A stretch of DNA of 64,000 nt from Erythrophleum ivorense (GCA_026724425.1 JAIUCV010000005.1:37607784-37671783), one strand, 5' to 3'. Shown: positions 49,831 to 61,707, counted from the stretch's first letter. The notes: generated from the sequence alone by a model not told the origin. A program made the numbers and translations.

Positions 49831-50339
49831 AGTATTCTCTATCTCTCTATCAATGCATTATGCATATGAATTTGTATAAGAATAATCACCCTAGTAGAAA
49901 TTCCTGTGAACTAATGAAAGATGGAGACTTTTTACTATGTTAAATTAATAAGTAAGTTGTATATGTTTTCTTGTTTCAGAAGCTCTGTATTGGTTAGATT
50001 GAAATAAATTTTAGATGATGGGATAAAATGAAACTTGACACCAATAAGCTGCCACTAGTGTTAGGATTTATGAAATTGAGTCATTTTATTTGCTTGGTGC
50101 TTAAATCTTCCCATGATTAAAATTTAATGGACTGTCTGGAAGCATTAGGCGTATTCTGTTGTTAATTATTGAGATCATCCTATTGCAATTATAAGCTGCA
50201 TTGCTTCTTTCTTGTTTCTGTTCTCATTGCTTGTAGCATTTAGCATGATTTTATTTTTCTTCTTTTCCCTTAGAGTATTCTATTTGCCTTGTAAAATTAT
50301 GATTGTAAGTATTGTTTTTTTATGTTTCTCAACCACGAA

Positions 50340-50628
50340 TCTTAATGACTATGGGCTATAAGGTCCATTCCAATCAAACGTTATTGGTTGGGCATTTTTA
50401 AACCCATGAGTCCATGACCCAGGGATGGGCCAATAAGCCTTTTTGACTTGAATTTGTTAATGGCCCGAGTTAACCCATTACCCATTTTGGCCCGGTTAGG
50501 CCAGGTTTCTAATCAAGCTTTGATAGGTTGGGTCGGGGCATAGGCAAAATAAGCAGCCCGAACATCAAACCAGGCCGGGCAACAAGCCTAAATGATACTC
50601 ATCCCAACCCAGCCCATGTGCACCCCTA
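50340..50628. repeat. hAT 3' subterminal GGCCC-rich region and terminus
   Basis: Multiple GGCCCG, CCCGGTTAGGCC, GCCCGAAC and CCGGGC words in DNA that is otherwise AT-rich, ending in CCCATGTGCACCCCTA. This pattern is usual for plant hAT ends and mirrors 43320-43490. Confidence 0.7.
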
Positions 50629-53479
50629 AGTATAGAGGTGCGTTAAAATGAGATAAAGGGGAGAGAGAGAAAAGGCGACACGCAAAATCATAAAAGGAAA
50701 GTTGAAGCATAAAGGATCCATGTAACGGGGTCTCCTATTCACAACTTGGTAAATTTGGTAAATAGAAAAATTTGCTATTTAGATTTTGACAAGACTGCAC
50801 AAATATGGGTTAAGCTGAGGTTTTGGCCAACATAATATTGGGCCTGATTTTAACAAAGCAATAATTTTTAAATTTGGTATTTGACTCCGCTTAATTTGAT
50901 TGAACTAATCAGATATTGTCGATTGGATTGATTGGCCTTTTTTAATTTTTGATAAAAATTATTAAAAAAACCTTTTAAAAAAATAAAATTTTCATATAAC
51001 TTCTGATAAAATTATATTTTGTTATTGAAAAAAAATTGTTCATATAAGTTTATATAATTTGTAAAATAACATTTTACCTCTTAAAAAAATAAAATTTTTA
51101 TATAAGTTCCAATAAAATTATATTTTGTCTTTAAAAAATTTAAAATTTTTATATAAGTCCTTATAAAATAAATTTTTAAAATATACACATACATTACCAA
51201 GTTGAGACGAGCCATACCAGCTAACACAGCCATCCCAACGCCAACCCATCCCAGTCATATGGCCCAACTTGGTTTGGGCAATTTTTTTTTTTTATCCAAC
51301 CTAATATGGTCGAGTTAGATTAATCTTGCAATGGCTGGGTTTGGTGTGCACCTGTACTTTTCATTCTCTTTACTTCATTCTTTCCATTCTTTTTCAAAAA
51401 ATTGACTATCTAAATTTCCTCTCATCTTAATCAAACATCAAGATTTATCTTCTTTTTTTATCCCAAATGAATCATTTCAACTAAGTTTTTCTTATTTGTT
51501 CTACCCAATTTACACACTACAAGTGATTAAGAATCGAAAAAAAAAATACATATATATATGCAGTTCTTTATATTTTTTAATCAAATTTGTTTAACTAAAT
51601 TGTGACAACTATATGGTTTATTTTTAATAATAATTAATATGACAAGTGTATAAATATTACGTACAAATATAATTCTTACAACTCAACATCATATGATTAA
51701 GTTTTTTAGAGAATTTTTTGTTTACATATGTTATAATTTTATTAGACCTGATAATAAAAAATATAAAGAAGTGCATCTAAACCTAGTGGCTCAAATAAAT
51801 ATAGAAAGCTCATTCCTTTGTTGCCCTCTCATCTCTAACATATCGTCTCCATATACGCTACTTCTGATTCTCTTCATACAATAACAAGCATTTTGTGAAC
51901 AAGTAAGAAATCTCATTGATAAGAATGGCATTAAGAGCATCTTTGTTCATAAAGAATGCATGAAGAACCAATTTTTTATTCCATGTATATCTTACTCATA
52001 TAAAAGAAAGTACATTTATTTACTAAAAAGTGAATTACAATGAATTAATTCTCAAGCTATGTAAAGAAGAGAGCCTTTATAGGTAGCACCACAATAGGAC
52101 TCTTAACAATTTGGTGTCCTATTCCTTCAATCCATTGAAGTGTATCTGTCACACTTGAAGATGAAGCAAACAACCAAGCCTAATTGGAAATGGAGACCAT
52201 AATAGAGCCAAAGAAAAACAAGAGAAAGCCTACTAGGATATTTGATTACTTCATTCCTTCTTAGCCAAATTGTGGGCCAGGCTTGTCCATAAACAAGGGA
52301 AGGCCTATTTGGATTTTTTATTACTTCATTTCTTCTTCGACACATCCTCCCATAGACCTAGATGTGCAGAAGGAAGCTACCAGTTTGAACAAAAAAAGGA
52401 CATGTCCATGGTTTATATGTCCTTCGCTTCCGACAATTTTTTTCTCCTACAAAAGCTCAGCTAAAGAAGCTATTAGTTACCTTAAATCAAATAATTTCTT
52501 ATACATTTTCTAGCTTTTTTTTTCGTTATTCTTGTGATATTAAATAATTATTAGCTAAAATAAATAAAATCCTTCTTAATTTGAGATCAAGTATAATTGA
52601 CCTCTAAACATTTGTACAATCTACCATTCTCCTTGACAAAATCATTAAATTGACCAACGAAGCCCATCCCCATCAGAAAAATATACCATATCATTATTTC
52701 ACTACTTAGGTGCCATTTGAGCAAGCAAATAGTACTTACAATGGCATTTTGGCATTTTCTAGTATTTTCTTCCAATTTTCCCATGGTGAAATTCCAAAAC
52801 TAACAGGAGGTTTTCCCACAATTCTTGACACGAATCAAAATCTCCTCTTATTTTCAATAGTTCTTGGCAAAAAATTGAAATCTCCTACCATTCCCACATT
52901 TTTCCTTCTCCCTTGTCTTTCAAATCAATCCACCATTGTTAAGGTTATTCGATTAAGTTCAATTTAGATATAAAATTGCGCTTTATGCATTTTATGTGAT
53001 TCAAACTTCTTGTTTAAGATTTGTGGGTTCTGGCTATTCTTCAACCGAACTTAGTTTCCATGGGAGGTAGAGTTTTATCTATTCAAATTTCTAGTTTGAG
53101 ATTTCTGGGTTTTGGGTATTCTTAAACGAAGGTTAATTTCCATAGAAGGCAGAGTTTTGGAGCCACAAAAGTAGTAAGAAGTTCTTTTCCTTTTTAAGTT
53201 TTATACTTTATAATGTAGGATGAATGGAAAAAGATGATTAAGCTCTAGCCTCTAAAATCTATGGTGGGAAGGAGTGAGAACACTAAGGTTCTACAGTTTA
53301 GCTAGAGAGGAAGTTAAAAGTATTAGACCGATTGTCCTGACTATCACTATGACAATGTTATGAATTTTTTACAAATGGTTATTTCTTTTAACAATTAGAT
53401 GATTTTTTACTAACTTTAGTCAAAAATCAATGTTCTACGATAAAATGTAAAAAAATTATGCCAAACATTGATTTTTAAA
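50629..53479. other. AT-rich DNA, possible second hAT end, no gene
   Basis: 50955-51180 has three loose copies of a 60-100 bp unit containing AAAAAATAAAATTTTTATATAAG and AAAATTATATTTTGT-like blocks. 51200-51357 is GGCCCAACTTGG-rich and ends in GTGTGCACCTGTA, a hAT-like terminus facing the same way as the one at 50628. Beyond that, 51360-53479 gives only short frames without domains (e.g. 52710-52967). Confidence 0.45.
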
Positions 53480-56080
53480 AAAAGACTTTGACTAGGTAAC
53501 TAACCAAAATTCTATCGGTTTCTTGTTTTTGTTGGGCTTGTCCAACCAAAATTCTATCTACCAATTAAGCCAATTTGGCCCAACAACATTAATTATATTA
53601 ATAAATTATTAATATTTATTACTAAAACATATATTTTTATATAAATTAAAACATTATTAATTATATATAATCTATTTATATTTCATTAATATCATTTTAT
53701 TAATATTTAACATAATACTACTGATATCTAATATATTATCATTAATATTGAATATATTAAAATAGAATTAATTTTAATTTAAATAAATTATATTAATCTA
53801 ATTATATTCTTAAAAAATTTACAAAACTTTTTATATTAATAATGGGTAAGTCAATTATTTTTATTTTAACACTTATTTGATTGTTAAAAATTAAATATTT
53901 TTATTATATTTAAATTAATTTTTTTATAATTTATTTTTTATTTCTCTTATCTTCTTTAAATACACTATTTTTCTCCCTTCTTTTCTGTGTACTATGTTTT
54001 TTTCTTTTGTTTGTTCTGAGTTAGCTATTCATTTATGTTTCTTTGTTCAAATTTCTTCATCTAGTTTCTTGACAATTATTTTATTATTTTAATTTATTCA
54101 ATAATTATGTATAAATACTTCCTTCATACTATTTTTGTTTTTATGAAATAGCACTTGTTATTTATTGATTATTTTTGTGATAATATAGCATTGAAATATT
54201 TATTATTAGATAATATTTATAAATTAATATTAAAATTTATTGTGATATTATTTTTTGTCCTGTGGAGAAAATTGTTTATTTAATAATATGTGTAAAATAA
54301 TGTTTTCTTTATCAAAAGTTATAAGATAATATTTAAATTTTCTATTATCAAAAATAAAAAATAAAAAATCCTAAAAATTGAAGGTAGATATATAATAAAT
54401 TAAATCTTGGTCATGAAGAATATAAGGTTTAAGGTTTAGCATTTAAATTGATCCCTAAACTCTAAAGGTTATACTAATACATTTTTATAAGAAATAGAAG
54501 AGTTTGTTATTTTTACTTGTTAAAAAAGACCTATAGACCTAATGTTTTAAAAGTTGAGGTTAAGAGATAATGTCAAATTCATTTATATAGTTTCTCTCAA
54601 AAGTTTAATGAAAAAGGCCTAATAGATTTCTTTGATGTTTAAAACTTTCTGAGCCCCAACAGTGGTATCAAAGCCTAGTTTGTCAACAACAAGTATAGAG
54701 ATAGTAACCCATGTGAATAAGAACCATCATGTGCACCCACTTAAAGCAAAGTACTTAGTGGCTAAGTGTAGTCATGTGAAGATTTGAAGGCATGCACTTA
54801 GAGTTGAAAGTTTAGTGGTAAGGTATGAACCCGATGTCTAAGACCCAATATAAAAGTGAATTTAACTTCTAATGGAAAGATTTAGAGCTATAGAATTGGC
54901 TACTGAGAGAGTGGTGAAGAGTTATTTGTAAGTCTTAGACATCATATTCATGCTTTACCATTAAACTCTCCACTCTAAGTACACGCCTCCTAATCTCCAC
55001 ATGACTATGTTAAACCACTGAGTCTTTTGCTTTAAGTGGATGCAAACAAGGGTTCTTATCCACTTGGGCTACCATCTCAATATTTGTCTCTACCAAATCA
55101 AATTCCAATACCATTGCTAAGGTGAGGGAGCCTCAAACATTGAGGAGATCTATTGGACCTTCTTTGTTGAATTTTTAAGATGAACTATATAAATAAACTC
55201 GATGCTATCTCTTGACCCAAGACCTTGAAGTATTAGATCTATAGATCCTTTTTCATTTATAAGCCCTCTAATTTTATTTAATGTGAAACTTCTTCAAAGA
55301 TGGATCTTTAGATAAATATGCAAAATGGAGATGAAGATGAAAGTGGAAATGAATTATTAGATGAAAAGTAATTCAATTATTTACATATATATTTTTTATC
55401 ATTAATATTACTTATTTCAATTATTAAATTATTATTTATATTAATTATTTAAAATTATTAGTTATTAAGTATTAAGTATTAATTTTATTAAATTATCTCA
55501 TAATAGAGTTTTTTTTTTATTTAGTTTAAATTTAATATTTTTACTTCATAAAATTATATATTACATATTAGGTTAATAAATTTAATAATATATATATGTA
55601 TTAACTTAACATAAAATATATTTAAAAAAGAATCAAATCGCACGAAATGGCAAAGTAAGAGGCGAAAGTGTGAGAATTACAAAATTTTTAAATTATATCC
55701 CATGAAATTATGACCTACCAAATTTGAATTTCCTTTCTATATATCCAGAAGTTCTATTTTTTTTTAAAAAAAAATATTTCCAACCAAAATATGGTTGGAC
55801 AAGTTTGTAGGAAAATAATGTTTCTAACATTTTTTTAAAAAAATTAAAATTTTATTTTTAAATAAATAAATAAATATTAATTACGTTATTTTTTAAATTT
55901 TATTTTTAAAAATTTTTAATTTTTATTTTTCAATTAAAATAACTTATATAAAATATATTCACTATTAATAATATATTAAGTATTAATAATGATATATTAA
56001 ATATCAGTAAAATGGTATTAATGAAATATGAACAGATTATATATAATTAATAATTAACTTAACAAATTAGATTTCTATAT
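53480..56080. repeat. Large AT-rich inverted repeat enclosing a foldback element
   Basis: The left arm near 53648-53755 and the right arm near 55965-56072 are complementary over about 110 bp with few mismatches (shared core ATTATATATAATCTRTTYAT followed by ATTTCATTAATA). Outer parts also pair: GCTTGTCCAACCAAAATTCT (53538-53557) with the complement of ATATGGTTGGACAAG (55789-55803). The interior is AT-rich, with the 54529-55248 foldback in its middle. It could be a large non-autonomous DNA transposon. No target duplication was established. Confidence 0.6.
54529..55248. mobile_element. 720-bp foldback (inverted-repeat) element
   Basis: Two arms of about 340 bp face each other across a short spacer near 54880-54910. 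The left arm begins ACCTATAGACCTAATG and the right arm ends CATTAGATC-like (AGTATTAGATCTATAGATCC). Paired blocks along the arms include AAGCAAAGTACTTAGTGGCT with its partner near 55015-55035, ATAGATTTCTTTGATG with GAGGAGATCTATTGG, and AGTCATGTGAAGAT with ATCTCCACATGACT. Identity is imperfect, so it is old. There is no coding sequence. It would fold into a long hairpin RNA if transcribed. Confidence 0.8.
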
Positions 56081-56849
56081 TCTATATTTCTATATTATAT
56101 AATTTTAAATTTCTTATAATAATAATAATAATAATAAAGGTGTCAAATAAATTATTAATAATCTATGTATTAATTCCTACTGTATTCTACAATTTGATAC
56201 AAAAAGAATATTTGAAGTTTTGATTTGATTGGTTAGATATATGGAAATTTTGATAGAAGTGAAAACTATTAATATAGATGAAATACAAGAAGGGGAAAAT
56301 ATGAGTAACACAAAGTGTCACGCCCGAAAATGCGACCGCGTGGCGCTAGATCGAAATCGAAATTAATAATAAAATTGTAAAAAGTAGAAAAAGTAGAGTC
56401 GCCACCAAATTTTTATTTTTTGAAAAGGCAAAATTTTGGAAAAAACCTTTTTAGTTTAGAATATCAAAAAATGTGGTCCGTGAACCAGATTCAAATTCGA
56501 GAGTTGATTGTGAGTGGGGAAAGTGTTAGGCACCCCACAACACCCGTTACTACGAACGGTTACCCTAAGTTAGTTGTGTAAAATCATCATGGCCTTTAGT
56601 TTATTTTGATTATCCCTAATAAATTATATGCAAAGCAAGAAATAAGAATAAAAGAAACGAAATTAAAAAGGAAAAAGAAAATTAAAGAAACAAAATTAGA
56701 AAACAAAATAAAATAAAAGAAATTAAGAAAATGAAAATTGAACAGAAAATTTTATTTACAAGGGCGGACTTGACCTAGGATAAGACCCTAGGGTCTACGT
56801 ATCCTTTAAAGGGATCAAAGCCCATGTAGTTCAAAGAGAAGGTGTTTAG

Positions 56850-57990
56850 TGTTTGTTTTTTGTTTTTTATTGTTTTGTTGTTTTTTTTTTGTGTGTTTGT
56901 TTGATTTATTATTATTTTTTTTTTTTGATTTTGTTTTATTTTTGTAGAGAGAGAAAGGGTAAAAATCATTTAAGCTCTTGCAAATAAATTTAAGTTTGGT
57001 TGAGGTGTTTTTATTTGCAAAAGGCATAACTAATTTTACTCTTTCCTCTTCTCTTTCTGTTTTTTTTTGTTTTTGCTTTTTTTTTTTGTTTTCTTTAGGT
57101 TTTGTGATTTTTGCATTTTTTTTGTCTAGGCTTTGTGATTTTTATTTTTGTTTATTTTTTGTTTTCTATTTCGAGTGACCATGCTTTTATTATTATTTTT
57201 TTGGTGAAAATATAAAGAAGATAAAACTTAATTTCCCCTTAACAAATAAAACGAGTTTAGAAGTTGATTGGCATGTTTTGATTTGTCAAGAGTGAATTTA
57301 GTTTTTTACTTTCTTTGCGTTTTCGATTTCGTGTTTTCCCTTTTCTGATTTTTTCTTTTTGCGTCTTTTTTTTTTTAGCTTTACCTCATTCGTTATGTTT
57401 TTTTTTTAGTTTATTTCCTTTGTTTTTGTTGTGTTGTATTATTTTTTTCTCCCCTTTTTTTCTTTTTCCTTTATTTATTTGCGGTTTTCTTTTTCTTTCT
57501 TTTTTTTTTTAATTTTGTTCTCATTTTTTTATTACCTCTGTCCCTTATTTGCTTTGTTTTACTTTTTTTTCATTGTCGTTTCTTATGCCTTCAACTTTCT
57601 GTTATTGTTTCTCTTTTCTTGATTTTAGATTTTTACCATTCTTTCTACATCTTTTGTTGTTTGGTTTGTTTTATTTATTGTTCTTTTATTTTAGTTCTTT
57701 TTTTTTGTTTCCCCCTTTTCATTGTTATTGTTATTATTATTTATTTTTTGGTCTTTTTGTTTTTATTATTCTTTTTGGGGTGTGTTTTAATTTTCTTTCG
57801 ACCTGGTATATTTTAGGAAAAAGTCAAATTTTATATTTTAAAAACCTCTTATTATTTATAGAGAAACACTCCTTCCTTTTGTTTTTATTGTTTTTGTTTT
57901 TTTTTTTGTTCTGTTGTTGTTTTTTTTTCTGTTTGTTTGATTTTTTTTTTGTTTCGTTTTGCTTTGTCTTTGGCTTTTGTTTTTTTAAGA
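56850..57990. repeat. T-rich low-complexity tract
   Basis: Over 1 kb in which T is the clear majority base on the plus strand, interrupted by G and C singly. It produces apparent Phe/Leu-rich open frames (for example 57315-57512 and 57549-58070), which are composition artefacts, not membrane proteins. A second tract lies at 59530-60180. Confidence 0.85.
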
Positions 57991-58095
57991 GTGCTTTTCA
58001 CCCTTTTTGTTTTAAGAACTTTTCCCTTTTTGAAGGCCCTCTTTTTGGGCCTATTATTATTCTTTCTTGAAACTAAAATTTACTTAGTGTTGGCT

Positions 58096-58516
58096 ATTAA
58101 AACCGTAAATCTGAAACCCAACAGATATCAGGGGGGCTTATTGCCACGCGTGATTCTTGGATCTGCTCGTATGTAGCTGAGGGGACAAGGTATCCCACAC
58201 AACAAGCTCTAAAAAAGGGAAACGAAGGAAATCTAAATAAACAAATGAAATAAGAATAAAAATAATAAAGTTTACCATTTTTCATCTTTATTCTCATTTA
58301 CCATTTTTCATTTTTTTGTTTTGCGTTTTTATTTTTTTTTCATTTTTTTTTCTATTCTCTTTTTTTTTATTGAGAAATTACATGGGCCGTTGAAACCCAA
58401 AACTTGTTAAAACACAAATGTAATACCTAATGGATACCAAAGAAGCTTATCGCCTCATATGATCATTAGGTCCGCTACACCTGAGGAGGCAAGGAACCTC
58501 TCACGGCAATTCTAAA
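58096..58516 (+). repeat. Diverged duplicate paragraphs in the Tat/Ogre-like LTR
   Basis: 58096-58215 and 58386-58516 share, in order, GAAACCCAA, GGATACC/AGATATC, GCTTAT(T/C)GCC, a GAT..TT.G.TC.GCT block, TGAGG, CAAGG and TCCCACAC/TCTCACGG. The spacing is about 290 bp. Both are flanked by T-rich DNA, suggesting an old tandem duplication of T tract plus paragraph. Confidence 0.65.
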
Positions 58517-60200
58517 GATGAAATAAAGTTTGCGAAAAATAAATACATAACAGACATGCATTGTTTGTAATTGTGTGTGCCTCGTGTCATAGCCCAAATG
58601 AACGTTACATCTTATTCAAAGGGGACAAACTAAAATTAGAAAAAAAAATAAAGATAAAAATATAAATATACAAATGAAAGAAAATCGAAATAAAAAAAGA
58701 ACCCGCGGGGGCATCTGATTTTGTCACCGCCTAATCTCTGCCCTGCTCCCCATTCTCTTCACTCCCCCCAATTCACGAGCCTCGCACACAATAAAAAGAA
58801 CAAAAGTGGCGTATTAGCTTCTATGATATGCTAAATTATCCTTCATAACTGATTAAGGAGAAAAGCAAGATTTGTATGCATTAAATGAGAGTCTAAAGCA
58901 GCATCAACGTGCAACTAAACATTGGAAGAATTTAAAAATTCACAACATGATGATTTTACTTCATAAACAGTATAGCAATGCATTACTTCGAACAACCAAG
59001 CCAGAACGGAAAAGGGGAAAGGGCAGAACGCAAAGCAGTAGTAAGATGAGAGACCAAATTCGTCTTTACCTTTAACAATGTCAATTGCAAATAGAACAAT
59101 ATATATCAGGGTTCAGGTGCTTGGTATCATTGCCATTTTCAATGAGTAATCCCAAAACAAAGAAGGTATGAAACGCTAGTGATCTAGTACCAGCCCACAA
59201 ATCAATTCAGAATTACCACTCCTATTTTGGTCTTCTACCAAATTCATAATAAACATTTCCTTCCCCCTCTCAAATCTTTAAAATATATCAGCCTTTGAAA
59301 GTAGCGTTCGAAATCTTATACAACTCTACAACAATTATTTCAAGCTTCCAGAGATATGACAAATGCAAAGTGTTGACAAAAGGGGTTGGTTACGGATGAG
59401 GGGATCATTTAAAACTGAGCTGCTAAAATACAAACCAAAATAAACTCAAATTATGGCATTCTAGAACAAGACACATCCATCCAAGTTCCTGGAGTTACTA
59501 ACAAAGGTAACCCTACGTTTTGGCCCTTTTTACCATTTTTTCTAATTTTGATTTTTTTTTTTTGCTTGAAGCATTTTGGTTGGGCTAATGGGTTGGACTT
59601 ACTTAGGCTGAAATTCCTTCTTCCCTTACTAGTCTCTTCTTTCTCTTTTTTATTTGTTTGAATTGAGCTGATTAATTTTTGGGCCTAATGGGTATAGTAA
59701 AAATGGGCCTGTGTTAAAAAAGGACTTGAGCTTTTCTCTTTTTTTTTTTAATTTTTATTTTTCTTTTCATCATTATTATTTTTTTTAGGCTTTGGGTTTT
59801 TTCTTTTCTTTTTTTATTTGTATTTTGATTTTTTCAATTTTTTTTTGTTTTCTAAAGCTTTTAATTTAAATTTTTTCATTTTTTCATTTTCTCCTAATTT
59901 TCATTTTTTCTTTTCATCATTTTTTTCATTTTTTTAGGCTTTGGTTTTTTATTTTCTTTTTTTTTATTTGTATTTTGATTTTTTTCTTTTTTTTTCTTTT
60001 TTTATCTCTTTGGTTCTTTTTTTCAAATTTTTTTATTTTCTAAAGCTCTCTCTTTTTTTTATTTTCTCGCTTTACTTTGTCATTTTTGTTTATTTTTTTA
60101 GTTGAATTTTTCTTTTGACTTTTTCCTTTTTATTTTTCTTATCATTATTATTATTATTGTTATTATTTTTAGTATGTCCAGACAAAATACAGTGTTCACA

Positions 60201-60961
60201 CAAAGAATCCCAGAAAATCAAGAATCAGCATTAAAAAAAAATCAATCCAAAACATGTGAAGAAGAAAAAAAAATCCAGAAAATGCAAAAATATAAATAAT
60301 AATAATAATATAAAAATTAAAATAAATATAACATAAATTATTATTATTATTATTATTATTAAATAATCATAATATAAAATTTACAAATATTATTAATATT
60401 TTTAGTTTATTACCATATATATTAATTATTAATATATAAAAATAATTAGTATATAAAAGATTGAAAAATTTTTATATCTACAAAAAATTAATATTTGTGT
60501 TGAAAAATATAAAACTGCAACACATGTCCGTCATGTGTTAAAAAATTATAATTTTTTTAAATAAATAAATTAAAATTAATTGATTTTTTTATTTTAAAAA
60601 TTTATCAATCATTATTTATATCAATTAATTATCATTAATTTCTATTATTCATTTTTATTAAAATTATATTACATTATTTATTGTATATTAAATAAAATTT
60701 TTATTTAAAAGTTAAAGTAGCAATTGGTAGTGACATAACAAGTTGAGAAAGAAAATGTGTGAGAGCTATTAAGCGATTATAATTCTGTAAAAAAAAAAAC
60801 AATAATAAAAAAAGCGACTCATTATCTAACTGAAAAATCAATTGAAAATTTATGATTTTTGACTAAAATTTATATCCTTCTAATAACTCCTTCAATCGCT
60901 AAAGTTGGTCTTTGTTGTAGTTTATTGGTTGCTTAAACATTGAGTTCAAATCCTTATCTTC
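60201..60961. other. AT-rich DNA, no gene
   Basis: Contains AAT/ATT trinucleotide runs (60297-60311 and 60338-60361) and the short hairpin ACACATGTCCGTCATGTGT at about 60520-60538. Nothing else recognisable. Confidence 0.4.
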
Positions 60962-60964
60962 TTA

Positions 60965-61451
60965 CCCATTGTTTGGTTCGAGAGTTTTGGAGGAGAGGGT
61001 TTTGCCTCCCTTCCTCTTATTTGGTATGAAAAAATTGGAGGGGAAGGGAGGCAAAATACTCCCTTCCCTCTCCTCATTCTCTTTCCTTCTAAAAGTGAGA
61101 GTTTTTAGAGGGGAGAGAAATATTTATGTTTCATTTGACTAAATTGTTCTTGATATACTCACTTTTTTTTTCATTAAAAATATAATACAGATTTTATTTT
61201 TTTTAATAGGGTTCAAGATAATAAAAAATATTTTTTGAATAGAAATAAAAAAAATTATTTTCTATAATAAAAAATAAGGAAAAGTCTTTTTTTTTATAAA
61301 AATATTTTTAAAACAAAAAAAATAATTCTAATACCATAAAGGTATAATTATCCATTTAATTTTATCTCCCCTCCCCCCTCTCTTCTTCTAAACCAAACAA
61401 GATTTCATTAAAATTCCTCCCCTTCCCTTCCTGATTGATCCAAACAATGCC
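60965..61451. mobile_element. Tourist-like (PIF/Harbinger) MITE
   Basis: A 487-bp element with terminal inverted repeats CCCATTGTTTGGTTC / GATCCAAACAATGCC (13 of 15 positions pair). It is flanked by TTA on both sides (60962-60964 and 61452-61454), the 3-bp target of PIF/Harbinger transposases. The arms are further related: GGAGGAGAGGG and GGGAAGGGAGG on the left face CCCCTCCCCCC and CCTCCCCTTCCC on the right. It has no coding capacity. Confidence 0.85.
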
Positions 61452-61454
61452 TTA

Positions 61455-61707
61455 AGGCTACCCCTACATTCCAGGATCAGAGAATGATAAGAACTTAATT
61501 AGCTGCCTAGCAACCCATCTTTGTGTTTTGCTTCTGTTACTTTCCTTTTGTCGGGGCCGCCAGCTAGGAATATTAACGGAGCTAAAGGCAAGGGAAGATG
61601 GAAAAGTGAAAGATTTAAGGGAAAATTTTTTTCTGCTGTTGATTCTTTTTGTTCCTAGTTTTAGTGTGTGGATTTCTCCTTCTCATAACAAAGCTTTGAG
61701 GAAAATT
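61455..61707. other. Short unassigned region before the tandem duplication
   Basis: Contains an open frame 61528-61746 with a hydrophobic start, running into the duplication. No domain; probably not a gene. Confidence 0.3.

Larger units (their letters stand above)
43312..50628 (+). mobile_element. hAT transposon with transposase pseudogene and captured exons
   Basis: Starts CAGGGGTGCAC; a matching inverted end GTGCACCCCTA finishes at 50628. Both subterminal regions are rich in GGCCC/GGGCC words: AGGCAGGGCAACAAGGG near 43378 and CCGGGCAACAAGCC near 50575 are recognisably related. A second candidate right end, GGTTTGGTGTGCACCTG ending 51354, matches the left end CAGGGGTGCACAAAAACC even more closely over 18 bases. 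I could not find an 8-bp duplication for either choice (left flank GGGTGAAC), so the right boundary is open. The element carries a BED-finger/dimerisation-domain transposase pseudogene and, downstream, exon-intron fragments of host genes. Confidence 0.75.
56316..60200 (+). mobile_element. Tat/Ogre-like Ty3/gypsy LTR, degraded, right end unresolved
   Basis: Begins TGTCACGCCCGAAAATGCG after CAAAG (56311-56315) and includes GAGTCGCCACCAAATTTT (56397-56414), a GTGGTCCGTGAACCAGA line and AAAGTGTTAGGCACCCC (56520-56536), a combination that I know from the start of long LTRs of Tat/Ogre-type gypsy elements in many dicots. The middle has long T-rich tracts (56850-57990) and two related 120-bp paragraphs (58096-58215, 58386-58516). 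59575-59720 has GGGCCTAATGGG words. No partner CAAAG or clear TG...CA right end was found; the end given is a guess. No gag-pol follows. Confidence 0.6.

Noticed and set aside
51508..51520. CACTACAAG as a CACTA left end
   Set aside because: Only the first nine bases agree; there are no subterminal repeats next to it, and it is 32 kb from the right end at 19458 in the wrong direction.
52270..52513. Overlapping short open frames on both strands
   Set aside because: Three frames overlap in one 250-bp stretch, none with recognisable motifs.
56978..58070. Phe/Leu-rich open frames that look like membrane proteins
   Set aside because: They lie in a T-rich low-complexity tract, overlap in several frames and have no conserved motif. 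TTT and CTT codons come from composition.
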